Notes: generated from the sequence alone by a model not told the origin. A DNA stretch of 64,000 nucleotides from Planctomycetes bacterium MalM25 (GCA_007745835.1 CP036424.1:2529968-2593967), one strand, 5' to 3'; shown: positions 1-6,763, counted from the stretch's first letter. Made by a program: numbers and translations.

Positions 1-2
1 TC

Positions 3-116
3 GGCGACCGGCTGAAGAACCGAGAACCCCGCAACCAAGCCACCGAACTCGCCCTACGCTGCAAGATACTCAACGCCTTCGTCGCAATCGGTATGCCTCT
101 CAACATCTGGGGTTAG
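3..116 (+). CDS. C-terminal tail of an unidentified protein, probably a polymorphic toxin tip (partial)
   Basis: An open frame enters from the left edge and stops with TAG at 114-116, giving 37 residues rich in charged residues (NREPRN, then TELALRCKILNAFV). I do not recognise the domain. Its position directly upstream of an immunity-like reading frame, and upstream of the same boundary element that ends the other cassettes, suggests it is the toxin tip of the first cassette. It may be the tip of the full-length toxin lying outside the window. A transposase C-terminus is the main alternative. The call rests on context only. Confidence 0.35.
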   Translation, partial: GDRLKNREPRNQATELALRCKILNAFVAIGMPLNIWG

Positions 117-463
117 GAAGCAAGGCCACTGCGTACTGTTACCTGTATGAAGGCGATAGCATCGTCGGAGACGTTTGGGTTTACAATCGTTGCGCAACTC
201 CAGACCAACCTGAATGGAATAATGTTGAAAATGCTCCCTTCGCAAACTGCAGCGGCTATATGAACGAAGGCGGACGGATGGCGTCCAGTGTGGCACCAAC
301 TGATGTGGTAGTAGATTGGGAGTGTGAAAATGAATGCCCTGTCGCCTATGTGTATGTGCGAGAAGATTTGTATGGCGTAGTTGGAGTTGGCGACAAGCCA
401 GGATACGCAAGGTTTGCGGCGAAAGACAACCGTTTAGCTCGGGTCATGGCTGTAGGGGATTGA
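107..463 (+). pseudogene. Immunity-like protein, 5' end disrupted
   Basis: A frame open from the left edge gives coherent protein from about position 117 to the TGA at 461-463. It begins GSKATAYCYLYEGD and contains GDVWVYNRC and DWECENECP. From memory it resembles small proteins found beside polymorphic toxins in other bacteria. No canonical start lies in this frame before ATG 260, which would remove the best conserved part. An ATG at 93 in another frame is followed by N-I-W-G and then a stop, so a small frameshift near 111-116 may have broken the gene, or a rare CTG at 107 may be the start. The region is visibly lower in GC than the chromosome to the right. Confidence 0.45.
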
Positions 464-527
464 AGCATTACGGGTCCCGAAAAGCTGATCCGGAGTGACC
501 ATCCCACAGCCGCCGACCTCGGCCCAC

Positions 528-562
528 CAGAATCCGAGGTCGCTCTCAGCGGATAGGGCTCT
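528..562. repeat. Cassette boundary element, copy 1
   Basis: A 35-nt sequence identical to 2255-2289. It starts with CAGAATCCGAGGTCGCTC and ends with GATAGGGCTCT. It lies 64 nt after the immunity-like frame ending at 463 and just before the long repeat that opens the next cassette. Degenerate copies occur at 3935-3969 and about 5640-5670, each again 40-50 nt after an immunity gene. Confidence 0.8.
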
Positions 563-567
563 ACCAC

Positions 568-1253
568 CGGCTTGGCGAAGCGTCTGGAGGTGTGTCCAGC
601 GCGATTCTCGGCCACGCGCGGCAAGCCGCATTGTTTAGCGACCCCCCTGCTGGTTCACGGGTATCAGGCCCCAAACGGGTGGTTCTCTTCCAATTAATCA
701 CGCCGATTACCCCCAGCGCGACCCGGCAGGGTCTGGGCTACTTCCCGCCACCCCTGGGACAACCCGGTCGACGCCAACGGCGAGACGATCCGTCCGCCGG
801 TGCTAAAGGGCTCGGGCGTCAAGGGGATCGGTGAGTTGGTCTTTGGGGCGAACGGGGTGTTCGCTCCGAAGTCGGGCGACTCGCAGTGGTGGGGGGGCCT
901 CAAGGCGGCGGCCGGATCGCTGCTGAAGGACGGCGCGGAGATCGCCGTGGGCGAGGCGCCGGGCGTTGGGCAGGTGCAGGCAGCCTACGAGGTCTTCAGT
1001 GGCGTCAACATGTACGGTGAGGAGCTGAGCTACCTGGAACGGGTCGGCTCGGCGATCGGGCTAATCCCGGGCGGGAAGACCTTCACCAAGGCCGCCAGCG
1101 GTTTGGGAATGGGTGGCAGTGCGGTCAACCAGATGGTAAGAAGGTCCGATGGCCTCACCAAGCAGGCCGACAACGCCCTCGGCTCCGCGACCAAGCAAGC
1201 CAGCGGCACGGCCAAGCCAGTCGCCGCCGGCGTTGGCAAGGTTGATGCCCCAA
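568..1253. repeat. 686-bp direct repeat, copy 1 (pretoxin module)
   Basis: Identical by eye to 4028-4713 at a constant offset of 3460. It includes about 130 bp without a clear reading frame, an in-frame stop at 695-697, and then the coding region for the shared N-terminal part of the orphan toxins. It ends abruptly three bases after the codons for V-G-K-V-D-A-P begin to diverge. Absolute identity over this length implies recent duplication or ongoing gene conversion. Confidence 0.93.
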
Positions 1254-1558
1254 GGGGTGGGGCCGGTCCGGTTCGAGTTGGTCAGGCCGGAGAAGCGGCC
1301 GTTGGGAATATTGGTCCCAAGACCAAGGTCAGCATCAATGGTCGCAACCGAATCCCGGATGGCGTCACCCGCGACGCCGTATCAGAGGTCAAGAACGTCA
1401 AGAAGCTGAGCTTCACCAGACAGCTTCGTGATTACGTCGACTACGCGAAGCAAGAGGACAAGAGGTTTGATCTTTATGTCCGAAGAAGCACCGAGTTATC
1501 AGGTCCGCTTGTTGATGCTCGCAATCGCGGTGACATTAACATTAAGTTTATCGACTAA
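800..1558 (+). CDS. Orphan polymorphic toxin tip: PT-TG-like pretoxin region plus restriction-endonuclease-fold toxin (Tox-REase-7-like)
   Basis: From GTG 800 this gives 252 residues. The frame is open only back to 698 and has no ATG, so it looks like a displaced C-terminal piece rather than a complete gene. Residues 1-151 are encoded by the 686-bp repeat and contain AAYEVFSGVNMYGEELSY and ERVGSAIGLIPGG, resembling the pretoxin PT-TG domain. Residues about 152-252 are unique to this cassette. They contain RIPDG followed by SEVKN, matching the PD...ExK arrangement of restriction-endonuclease-fold toxins such as Tox-REase-7. If delivered into a neighbouring cell it would be expected to cut nucleic acid; that is inference. 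The next gene is its likely immunity partner, 28 nt after the TAA. Confidence 0.7.
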   Translation: MLKGSGVKGIGELVFGANGVFAPKSGDSQWWGGLKAAAGSLLKDGAEIAVGEAPGVGQVQAAYEVFSGVNMYGEELSYLERVGSAIGLIPGGKTFTKAASGLGMGGSAVNQMVRRSDGLTKQADNALGSATKQASGTAKPVAAGVGKVDAPRGGAGPVRVGQAGEAAVGNIGPKTKVSINGRNRIPDGVTRDAVSEVKNVKKLSFTRQLRDYVDYAKQEDKRFDLYVRRSTELSGPLVDARNRGDINIKFID

Positions 1559-1586
1559 CACAGCGGCATCACCGGGAGACGGCTCT

Positions 1587-2231
1587 ATGCGCGCCGAAGA
1601 TCTTGTAAACCAAACCGCAAACGACCCTGAGTATCAGGCGATGCGTCAACGCAAAGAGGCAGAGCAGGCCCAGCGATCAGCGATGCTTGACGCGGATGAA
1701 GCCTCGTTGGTGGCTGAGCTTCGCGAAGCCCGTGTTCGCGTGGTGATGAACCGCATCCCCGGCCAAGAGTACGACGGCTTGCCGAACTCGGTTTGGGACC
1801 TCGTCAACACCGAGGAGCCGTACCCGCAGGCAATCCCGATCTTGTTGAAGCATCTTGATGCCGAGCATCACTTGGCCATCCGGGAAGGCATCGTCCGTGC
1901 GTTGGCGGTCATGGAGGCCCGCGATATCGCCACCGAGCGGCTGATCGAAGAGTTCATTAAGATCGAAGACCCGAACTCCAACTTCAAGTGGGTGGTCGGC
2001 ATGGCCATCGCCGAGACGACTACGCCGAAGACCGGGGCGAAGGTCGCTGCCTTGGCATTGGATAAGGCACACGGCAAGGGTCGCGATCAATTGCCCCTTG
2101 GCATGCTGAGTGCCGACCCGGATGAAGCGTCACAGTACCTCCAGCAGATGCTGCAAGACCCGGTGACCAAGAAAAGTGCCGAGGACGTGATCAAGAAGCT
2201 TGCAAAGCGACGCGAAGCTGTGGGCGAGTAG
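1587..2231 (+). CDS. HEAT-like putative immunity protein
   Basis: 214 residues from ATG 1587, which has GGGAG about ten bases upstream and lies just after the toxin stop. The frame continues upstream: ATG 1476, inside the toxin gene, would add a hydrophobic segment (LLMLAIAVTLTLSLS), and that longer form cannot be excluded. The protein begins MRAEDLVNQTANDPEY, a pattern I associate with immunity-type HEAT proteins. It then has helical repeats with SVWDLVNT, IPILLKHLD and GIVRALAVMEAR. Its expected role is to bind and neutralise the toxin encoded upstream. The family assignment is from recall, and pairing is inferred from adjacency and gene order. Confidence 0.6.
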   Translation: MRAEDLVNQTANDPEYQAMRQRKEAEQAQRSAMLDADEASLVAELREARVRVVMNRIPGQEYDGLPNSVWDLVNTEEPYPQAIPILLKHLDAEHHLAIREGIVRALAVMEARDIATERLIEEFIKIEDPNSNFKWVVGMAIAETTTPKTGAKVAALALDKAHGKGRDQLPLGMLSADPDEASQYLQQMLQDPVTKKSAEDVIKKLAKRREAVGE

Positions 2232-2254
2232 CAACCCCACCACCCAACGGCCTC

Positions 2255-2289
2255 CAGAATCCGAGGTCGCTCTCAGCGGATAGGGCTCT
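2255..2289. repeat. Cassette boundary element, copy 2
   Basis: All 35 nt match 528-562. It lies 23 nt after the HEAT-like immunity gene and before the Hint cassette. Sequence after it (about 2290-2330) keeps weak similarity to that following the copies at 3935 and 5640, including AATCAAAC and CTCATCACCG. Confidence 0.8.
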
Positions 2290-2536
2290 GCTATCTCTAA
2301 TCAAACGGCCTTCTCATCACCGCGGCCGTGAACCCCACCCCCGTCGAGGCCTTGGGGTGGTGAGGCGGTGAGGTCGTGGAGTGACAGGGCAGCCACATCA
2401 CTACCTCGATGAGCCGATCGGATCAGCGTGATCGAGAGCCGCCGCCGCGCGGGGCCTCGGTGGTCTCTTCAGTTCACTGACAAGGAGATCCGACGACGCG
2501 GCCGACGCAATCCGTCGGGGCAATGGCGAAATCAAC

Positions 2537-3406
2537 GTGATCCAGCCGGGGGGAGGCTGCTTCACGGGCGACACGCCGGTCAGCACACCGGAGGGCCTCC
2601 GGTCGATCTCCGCGTTGCGTGCGGGCGACACGGTGCTGGCGTACGACCACGATTCAGGGGGCTGGTCGCCGCGTGCGGTGACGGCGGTGCACGAGAACCT
2701 GTACGAGGACTCGTTGGTCACGGTGACGACCGACTCGGGCGCCTTCCGGGCGACGGTGCATCACCCGGTGTGGGTCGTCGCGGGGCGTGAGCTGGCCGAG
2801 CGGCCGGTCTGCACGGAGCTGTCGCCCGGCGAGAACGAGGGCGGTTCGCTCGCGGGCCGGTGGGTGAACTCGCACGACCTGCGCCCCGGCGACGTGCTGA
2901 TCGACCGCCACGGCGACCAGCGCACCGTGCTGCGGACCGAACAAGCGTTCGTCTCCGCCGAGCCCGTCTTCAACCTCACCGTCGAAGGCCTCCACACCTA
3001 CGCCGTTGGCGAAATCGGACTCCTCGTCCATAATGCGTGCGCAAAACCCCAAGCCGCCGGCGTTGGCAAGGTCGATGGAGTTGATGCATCAGAGGTCACC
3101 CCCCAACAGAGAGGGCGTCTGAAAGAAGGTGAAGTCCTGGACGACCTCGGCATTCCCAAGAACAACGGCAAGGTCTCAACTCCCGAGGGGAACTCAATTC
3201 CTGACGGGTTAAATGACGACTTATCAGTTGAAGTGAAAGACGCCAAGCGAGTTGCAAAGACAAAGCAGATTCGCATCCAAACTGATGCGGCTAAAGAGGC
3301 TGGCCGGAAATCGGTGCTCGTCACAGGCAAAGACACTAGAGTTAGTGGCCCTGCTCGAGAAGCCTTCGACGAGATCATAGAACGTCCTGATCTAGGCCCG
3401 CAATGA
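2537..3406 (+). CDS. Orphan polymorphic toxin tip: Hint self-cleavage domain plus restriction-endonuclease-fold toxin (Tox-REase-7-like)
   Basis: 289 residues from GTG 2537. The frame is open back to 2432 with no ATG, so the true N-terminus is missing or comes from a fused upstream partner. Residues about 7-168 are a Hint domain: GCFTGDTPV supplies the nucleophile cysteine, HHPVW the block-B-type histidine, and HTYAVGEIGLLVHN the end block. Such pretoxin Hint domains release the toxin tip by autoproteolysis. After a linker shared with the other cassettes (AAGVGKVD), residues about 185-280 carry SIPDG then VEVKD, again a PD...ExK pattern. This tip is similar in layout to that of the first cassette but different in sequence. 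The TGA overlaps the next ATG by four bases. Confidence 0.78.
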   Translation: MIQPGGGCFTGDTPVSTPEGLRSISALRAGDTVLAYDHDSGGWSPRAVTAVHENLYEDSLVTVTTDSGAFRATVHHPVWVVAGRELAERPVCTELSPGENEGGSLAGRWVNSHDLRPGDVLIDRHGDQRTVLRTEQAFVSAEPVFNLTVEGLHTYAVGEIGLLVHNACAKPQAAGVGKVDGVDASEVTPQQRGRLKEGEVLDDLGIPKNNGKVSTPEGNSIPDGLNDDLSVEVKDAKRVAKTKQIRIQTDAAKEAGRKSVLVTGKDTRVSGPAREAFDEIIERPDLGPQ

Positions 3407-3885
3407 TCCGGTCAAAACCACCTCAACAATCGCGCGAAGACCACCCAAGAGCAATGACTGGCAAAGAAATAGCTCAGCGTCTACTGGATGCGATTCTGCC
3501 GCTGGCAGAAAAGATGCTATGTGAGCATGGCGAATTCCACCCCTACGGAGGTATGGTGAAAGCCAATGGAGAAATCGTAGATGTGGCTGCACAGCTAGAT
3601 AGCGGTGAAGAGGGGTCCGCTACTGAACTCATCACTCTGCTCGATAGCGAATTCAAGTCACTAGCAGGAGCAGGAGAGTTAATTGCTTGTGCAGTTGTCA
3701 GCGACGTTCGCGTGAAGCCCCCAGGTGAAGAAGAGAAGGTTGATGCTATTCGGGTAGGTCTTGACTGTAGCGATGGCTACTCGGTTGAGCTCTTCAAGCC
3801 TTACTCAATCTCCCAAAACAGCGAAGTCGTTTTTTCCAGTCTTTTTGCACAGAAGGGTCGGCAAGAAGTCTTTGCCGTGGAGTAA
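3403..3885 (+). CDS. Putative immunity protein for the Hint-linked toxin
   Basis: 160 residues from the ATG at 3403, which overlaps the toxin stop as ATGA. An internal ATG at 3454 (MTGKEIAQRL) is an equally reasonable start. The sequence has EHGEFHPYGGMVKANGEIVD, a central DVRVKPPGEEEKVDAIRVGLD and a C-terminal EVVFSSLFAQKG. I recall similar proteins beside polymorphic toxins in other bacteria but cannot name the family with certainty. It has no signal peptide or membrane segment, so it would act in the cytoplasm on the nuclease tip. GC is lower than in the chromosome to the right, consistent with transfer. Confidence 0.6.
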   Translation: MIRSKPPQQSREDHPRAMTGKEIAQRLLDAILPLAEKMLCEHGEFHPYGGMVKANGEIVDVAAQLDSGEEGSATELITLLDSEFKSLAGAGELIACAVVSDVRVKPPGEEEKVDAIRVGLDCSDGYSVELFKPYSISQNSEVVFSSLFAQKGRQEVFAVE

Positions 3886-3934
3886 TTATCCAACGTCCCA
3901 ACCCGCCTCGGCTCCTAGATCGTGGGGTGCCCAT

Positions 3935-3969
3935 CAGAATCCGAGGTCGCTGTCAGCGAATAGGGGATA
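3935..3969. repeat. Cassette boundary element, copy 3 (degenerate)
   Basis: Matches 528-562 with a handful of substitutions. It lies 49 nt after the immunity gene ending at 3885. The following bases up to 4027 (AATCAAACACGCGG, then GGGGTCGAAAACCCACCG) recur at about 5675-5725, so the boundary region is longer here than in copy 1. Confidence 0.7.
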
Positions 3970-4027
3970 CCACCCGGCAATCAAACACGCGGCTCATCAC
4001 CGGGGTCGAAAACCCACCGTTGTAAAT

Positions 4028-4713
4028 CGGCTTGGCGAAGCGTCTGGAGGTGTGTCCAGCGCGATTCTCGGCCACGCGCGGCAAGCCGCATTGTTTAGCG
4101 ACCCCCCTGCTGGTTCACGGGTATCAGGCCCCAAACGGGTGGTTCTCTTCCAATTAATCACGCCGATTACCCCCAGCGCGACCCGGCAGGGTCTGGGCTA
4201 CTTCCCGCCACCCCTGGGACAACCCGGTCGACGCCAACGGCGAGACGATCCGTCCGCCGGTGCTAAAGGGCTCGGGCGTCAAGGGGATCGGTGAGTTGGT
4301 CTTTGGGGCGAACGGGGTGTTCGCTCCGAAGTCGGGCGACTCGCAGTGGTGGGGGGGCCTCAAGGCGGCGGCCGGATCGCTGCTGAAGGACGGCGCGGAG
4401 ATCGCCGTGGGCGAGGCGCCGGGCGTTGGGCAGGTGCAGGCAGCCTACGAGGTCTTCAGTGGCGTCAACATGTACGGTGAGGAGCTGAGCTACCTGGAAC
4501 GGGTCGGCTCGGCGATCGGGCTAATCCCGGGCGGGAAGACCTTCACCAAGGCCGCCAGCGGTTTGGGAATGGGTGGCAGTGCGGTCAACCAGATGGTAAG
4601 AAGGTCCGATGGCCTCACCAAGCAGGCCGACAACGCCCTCGGCTCCGCGACCAAGCAAGCCAGCGGCACGGCCAAGCCAGTCGCCGCCGGCGTTGGCAAG
4701 GTTGATGCCCCAA
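4028..4713. repeat. 686-bp direct repeat, copy 2 (pretoxin module)
   Basis: Base-for-base identical by eye to 568-1253. It diverges at the first base after CAA 4711-4713, where the new toxin tip begins. The same in-frame stop precedes the pretoxin frame, so this copy also lacks a proper gene start. Confidence 0.93.
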
Positions 4714-5030
4714 AGAAGCGTGGCCCAAAGACCGATCCGGACGCCCCGCATAACGCGACGATTCGTGCCCAAGGCAACCTCCTAGAGGCCGGTGGGAACC
4801 GGATCATCGCTGGTGGAGGTAAAGCAAGAGAAAGGCTGATTCCCACCGAAGGTGGCCTCAAGGGTGGTCGACGTCCCGACATACTGTTCGAAACGGCGAA
4901 CGGGCAGATCAGAGGGAGGAACGTTGGGCTGACCGATGCCGCGGGCAACCCAGTAAAGCGGGAGCTTGAAGCCCTAGGCGACTTGAACGGCCCAGGTGGA
5001 ATTCCGACGGACTTCGTCCCTTACGATTGA
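4260..5030 (+). CDS. Orphan polymorphic toxin tip: PT-TG-like pretoxin region plus a different putative nuclease tip
   Basis: 256 residues from GTG 4260. Residues 1-151 are identical to those of the first orphan toxin. Residues about 152-256 form an unrelated tip with PHNATIRAQGN, IIAGGGKARERLIPTEGG, GGRRPDILF and NVGLTDAAGNPVKREL. From memory this resembles a common polymorphic-toxin tip; the RRPD and downstream NVG segments would fit a restriction-endonuclease-like core, but I give that only moderate weight. As with the first cassette there is no ATG and an upstream in-frame stop. The stop overlaps the TTG that begins the next frame. Confidence 0.68.
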   Translation: MLKGSGVKGIGELVFGANGVFAPKSGDSQWWGGLKAAAGSLLKDGAEIAVGEAPGVGQVQAAYEVFSGVNMYGEELSYLERVGSAIGLIPGGKTFTKAASGLGMGGSAVNQMVRRSDGLTKQADNALGSATKQASGTAKPVAAGVGKVDAPKKRGPKTDPDAPHNATIRAQGNLLEAGGNRIIAGGGKARERLIPTEGGLKGGRRPDILFETANGQIRGRNVGLTDAAGNPVKRELEALGDLNGPGGIPTDFVPYD

Positions 5031-5038
5031 TCTCACTG

Positions 5039-5593
5039 ATGCAAAGCCTCGACTTACCATTCCATGCGGCCCCCGATGAGCTTGTCGAATGGGTACGAGA
5101 TTGGACCGCACACGTAAGCGTCTATCTCGTCGCCCAGCGGTTTCCGCCAATTTCGTATGGGGCCATCAGCCGTGACGAGATCGCTGAAACGGTTGCCGAT
5201 CAAGTTGCGAAGGAGATTTGCTTCCTAACTCGGCCATTCGATTCGTCAATCAAGTATCAAAGCGACTTTAACGATGCGTATAGTGATCATTTAACACTGC
5301 AAATCGGCCATCTATCACCTGCTGGGCTTAGCGAATCGTGGCTCGCCTTCAAGACGGACAATCTGGAAGCGGTAAGTCTTTGGAGGCTGATGGCCAAGTC
5401 TCTTCGAGCAAACACCAAGGCAGGCGTGACCGCAATCAACAAGCAGACCGGCGACGCAGCTTTCTACAAGCGTCACCGCTATTCCAAGGGAGCCCAGGCT
5501 CTCGAATCTCAGGGAATCGCTATCCTGCCATTGCAAGGCCCATCAGGTCCGCAGCTTCGGTTCGGCGATCTGACCGAAACGGCTGCTGAGTAG
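5039..5593 (+). CDS. Putative immunity protein of the third cassette
   Basis: 184 residues from ATG 5039; a TTG at 5027 overlapping the toxin stop is the alternative start. I do not recognise the family. The protein is soluble, with an acidic N-terminal half (APDELVEWVRDW, ISRDEIAETVADQV) and a basic C-terminal segment (AFYKRHRYSKGAQALES). Its role is inferred from position: first gene after the toxin tip, followed within about 50 nt by another boundary element. Base composition is less GC-rich than in the core genes. Confidence 0.55.
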   Translation: MQSLDLPFHAAPDELVEWVRDWTAHVSVYLVAQRFPPISYGAISRDEIAETVADQVAKEICFLTRPFDSSIKYQSDFNDAYSDHLTLQIGHLSPAGLSESWLAFKTDNLEAVSLWRLMAKSLRANTKAGVTAINKQTGDAAFYKRHRYSKGAQALESQGIAILPLQGPSGPQLRFGDLTETAAE

Positions 5594-5639
5594 AGGGGGG
5601 CGGTCGTCCCGGTAGCCCCGTCTGCTCGGTTGCTGGAAA

Positions 5640-5670
5640 GCGATCCTTCTCTCTGCGGATAGGGCTCTAC
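5640..5670. repeat. Cassette boundary element, copy 4 (partial)
   Basis: Only the 3' half is well kept (CTGCGGATAGGGCTCT, then ACCACCC). It follows the third cassette's immunity gene by about 47 nt and leads into a diverged third copy of the long repeat's first part. Confidence 0.6.
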
Positions 5671-5725
5671 CACCCACAATCAAGCACGCGGCACATCCCG
5701 GGGTCGAAAACCCACCGTTGTAAAT

Positions 5726-5869
5726 CGGCTTGGCGAAGCGTCTGGAGGTGTGTCCAGCGCGATTCTTGGTCACGTGCGGCAAGCCGAATTGTTTAACGAC
5801 CCCCCTGCTGGTTCACGGGTATCAGGCCCCAAACGGGTGGTTCTCTTCCAATTAATCACGCCGATTACC
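5726..5869. repeat. Third, truncated and diverged copy of the start of the long repeat
   Basis: Corresponds to 568-711 with about five substitutions (for example GATTCTTGGTCACG in place of GATTCTCGGCCACG). Similarity stops at 5869 just before the pretoxin coding part. What follows instead is the immunity-like fragment ending at 6092, so most of this cassette has been deleted. Confidence 0.85.
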
Positions 5870-5909
5870 GCGGGCGGCGACAGCGGCTCGTACTCCGACA
5901 CCACCGCCG

Positions 5910-6092
5910 ACGGTCTTCGTTGAAGGCAGCTACACAGGGCTCGATCTTTTCACGACCGACATCTCGCCCACGGCTTTCTTTTGCACGCAGAAGGTCGTCG
6001 ATTTGGCCACGGAGCACCGGCTGAGCAACTGTCGCTTCACGCCGGTGGAAGCCGGGCTGAACGGTCAGCCTATCGACTACCTCAGCTACTAG
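5910..6092 (+). pseudogene. C-terminal fragment of an immunity-like protein
   Basis: A coherent frame runs TVFVEGSYTGLDLF, then KVVDLATEHRLSNCRF, to TAG 6090-6092. The pattern of an aromatic-rich start, G-x-D-x-F, and a final helix followed by F-x-P-V-E resembles the C-terminal half of CXXCG-type small proteins (Gmx_para_CXXCG) often found beside toxins. No start codon or N-terminal half is present. I read it as the remains of the fourth cassette's immunity gene, joined directly to a truncated integrase. Confidence 0.45.
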
Positions 6093-6490
6093 AGGAGGCT
6101 TTCGACCTTGCTAAGCCAGGCTCCGAGTTCGTCGTCACTAGGGGGCGCAACAAGGCAAACAACTTTCGCTCTCAGCTGGCGCGCATCATCGAGCGGGCGG
6201 GCATCGAGCCGTGGCCCAAGCTCTTTCAAAACCTGAGGGCAACGCGCGCGACAGAGGTCGCGGATGAGTACGGCGTCGATAAGGAGGCCAAGTGGATCGG
6301 CCACAGCAAGAAGATAGCTAGCAAGCACTATCTACAGATCACCGACGACGACTTCGAGAGGGCGGCCAGCTCCGCAAACCGTTTGCGTAGATGTTTGCGG
6401 AGCCCTGCTGAACCGGGGCGCACAGACGTGCAGGTGGGTTCGCTAAATCCCGAGGATGAGGCACTTCGCCGGGCTCTAGAGAAGATCAGA
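6086..6490 (+). pseudogene. Truncated tyrosine recombinase (phage-type integrase), C-terminal catalytic part
   Basis: The frame from about 6086 reads LLEEAFDLAKPGSEFVV, PWPKLFQNLRATRATEVAD, WIGHSKKIASKHYLQ, then DDDFERA. The second segment carries the R-x-x-R-type helix, and WIGHS...HYL supplies the conserved histidine and the presumed catalytic tyrosine of tyrosine recombinases. The N-terminal half (arm-binding and core-binding domains, first catalytic arginine) is missing, and the frame runs without a stop into the adjacent tRNA. The exact end is uncertain. It lies against tRNA-Ile, the usual site for such elements, so it probably marks the edge of an integrated island and is no longer functional. 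Confidence 0.8.
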
Positions 6491-6491
6491 A

Positions 6492-6565
6492 TGGGTGTAC
6501 GAAGATTCGAACTTCGGACCTCAGCCTTATCAGGGCTGCGCTCTAACCAACTGAGCTATACACCC
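6492..6565 (-). tRNA. tRNA-Ile (anticodon GAT)
   Basis: The reverse complement folds as a 74-nt cloverleaf: acceptor GGGTGTA/TACACCC with discriminator A, D-arm AGCTCAGTTGGTTAGAGC, anticodon loop with CTGATAA (GAT), and T-arm with GTTCGAATC. CCA is not encoded. The 3' half abuts the truncated integrase, so the tRNA 3' end is the likely attachment site of the island to its left. Confidence 0.95.
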
Positions 6566-6672
6566 GGGGGGCGTCGGGATGCCTGTGGGCATCTTTGGGA
6601 CGCCGCCTTGAGAGGGACAAGCGGTGGTCCGGCCAAGCTCGGTTCGGGCCGCCACTCTCAGGGAAGCACGGC

Positions 6673-6700
6673 ATTCTAGGCCTTCAGCGGACCTTGTCAA
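6673..6700 (-). promoter_or_regulatory. Sigma-70-like promoter for tRNA-Ile
   Basis: On the minus strand, TTGACA (6695-6700) and TAGAAT (6673-6678) are separated by 16 nt. This is close to consensus and points at the tRNA, whose 5' end is 107 nt away, so a leader of about 100 nt would be processed off. Confidence 0.6.
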
Positions 6701-6733
6701 ACGGGGGCGCTCCGCGAGATTCAAATCGTCTGG

Positions 6734-6763
6734 TTGACGGGGGATAGGCGTCGGAAGTAGTAT
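6734..6763 (+). promoter_or_regulatory. Sigma-70-like promoter for the rightward operon
   Basis: TTGACG (6734-6739) and TAGTAT (6758-6763) with an 18-nt spacer. It precedes the gene starting at 6887 and could drive the whole set to 18210. Confidence 0.5.

Noticed and set aside
592-834. A reading frame inside the long repeat (and its twin near 4052-4294).
   Set aside because: It runs out of phase with the pretoxin frame, has biased composition and no protein character. The in-phase frame continuing into the toxin is the real one.
528-5670. The cassette array as an integron with attC sites.
   Set aside because: The boundary element shows no attC-like fold or GTT-type core site, and the repeats are long and identical in coding parts. 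Homologous recombination fits better.
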